Positions 32,797 through 33,224 of a stretch of 33,224 bases of DNA are shown in pieces. Under the pieces are notes generated by a model. The model saw only the letters and a list, made by a program, of their open reading frames with translations. It did no database searches and was not told the origin of the DNA. Within the stretch, counting starts at the first letter, position 1, and the number at the start of each line of letters is the position of its first letter. The translations under genes and the position numbers were made by a program. Origin of the DNA: ZC4RG30 sp964632365 (GTDB lineage: Bacteria > Pseudomonadota > Gammaproteobacteria > Steroidobacterales > Steroidobacteraceae); the NCBI GenBank assembly GCA_964632365.1, contig CAZWDR010000015.1:1-33224 (forward strand), read 5' to 3'.

Positions 32797-32827
32797 GGGG
32801 GAGGCATGGCCAGGCCATGCCTCCCCC
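32797..32827 (-). terminator. 13-bp perfect hairpin between rpsA and ihfB
   Basis: Stem 32797-32809 pairs without mismatch with 32815-32827 around CCAGG. It sits 15 nt after the rpsA stop and 20 bp before the ihfB start. No T-run. It may partly terminate or protect the abundant rpsA message. Confidence 0.65.
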
Positions 32828-32842
32828 GCGATGGCGTTACGA

Positions 32843-33224
32843 TCAGTCGCGATCGTTGCCGATCTGCTCCTTGAGCAGGTCGCCCAGGCTGGTGCCCGAC
32901 GAGCCGCCGCCGGACTCGGTGCGATAGCTCTGCACGGCCTCGGCTTCCTCGTGGATCTCCTTGGCCTTGATCGACAGCGTGATCGAACGGGTCTTGCGGT
33001 CGACGCCGACGAACTTCGCCTCGATGGTGTCGCCCACCTTGAGGACCATGCGCGCGTCATCGACGCGATCACGCCCCAGCTCGGTGGCACGCAGCTGGCC
33101 CTCGACGCCATTGCCGAGGTCGATCAGCGCGCCGCGCTGGTCCACTTCGGTGACGGTGCCGGTGACCACGCTGCCGCGCGGATGCTCGGCCACGTAGCCG
33201 GAGAACGGATCCTTCGCCAGCTGC
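32843..33224 (-). CDS. rpsA: 30S ribosomal protein S1, C-terminal part (runs off window)
   Basis: The last ~126 residues are visible; the gene continues past the right edge. GSVVTGTVTEVDQRGALIDLGNGVEGQLRATELGRDRVDDARMVLKVGDTIEAKFVGVDRKTRSITLSIKAKE is the final S1 RNA-binding repeat, and the tail TSLGDLLKEQIGNDRD is like the C-terminus of gammaproteobacterial S1. It binds mRNA on the 30S subunit. Followed by ihfB, the conserved order. Confidence 0.95.
   Translation of the reverse strand, partial: QLAKDPFSGYVAEHPRGSVVTGTVTEVDQRGALIDLGNGVEGQLRATELGRDRVDDARMVLKVGDTIEAKFVGVDRKTRSITLSIKAKEIHEEAEAVQSYRTESGGGSSGTSLGDLLKEQIGNDRD

Overview
The window is GC-rich and densely coded, with almost no non-coding space. 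The largest gene-free stretch is about 205 bp. The rpsA-ihfB order, NsrR, the urt/ure gene set, GalU and a ComEA-like protein point to a proteobacterium, most likely a gammaproteobacterium of the Xanthomonadales/Nevskiales/Steroidobacterales kind; the exact lineage cannot be read from the sequence. No tRNA, rRNA, CRISPR array, insertion sequence or phage gene was seen. A run of 100 N at 25234-25333 is an assembly gap.

Layout. 1-2595: 5' end of an M16 peptidase lipoprotein, divergent from an MHYT-GGDEF-EAL cyclic-di-GMP enzyme. 2662-5486: an ArsR repressor preceded by two abutting 16-bp palindromes, translationally coupled to an AHSA1/SRPBCC protein and a glutathione S-transferase, then a DUF488 protein coupled to a Fe-S type uracil-DNA glycosylase. 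5575-7395: a c-type cytochrome gene followed directly by an NsrR-like Rrf2 regulator, with a 23-bp palindrome over the cytochrome start codon. 7448-9626: two DGPF/YciI proteins and an ECF42-type sigma factor with a C-terminal helical (TPR-like) extension, plus a matching ECF42-type promoter.

9656-26350 is a urea acquisition and urease locus: ureG, a convergent two-gene signalling pair (an NCS1 permease-Cys cluster-histidine kinase-receiver fusion and a LuxR-type response regulator), an outer-membrane porin, urtABCDE, then ureD-ureA-ureB-ureC-ureE-(gap)-ureF and a HupE/UreJ nickel permease. A 15-bp motif, AATGACGTATKCCGG, lies upstream of both ureG and the permease-kinase in the same orientation, which suggests one regulator for the split parts.

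26462-30918: a tight minus-strand operon (DUF3237 protein, VAO/p-cresol methylhydroxylase-type flavoprotein, cytochrome c lipoprotein, small Tat-signal protein, unknown membrane protein) with a divergent secreted protein. It looks like a periplasm-linked oxidation system for a phenolic or aryl compound. 31005-33224 is housekeeping: galU, a ComEA-like HhH protein, ihfB and the 3' end of rpsA.

The best candidates for undescribed biology are the permease-kinase fusion with its cysteine cluster and shared motif in the urea locus, and the five-gene flavoprotein/cytochrome operon with two unknown partners.
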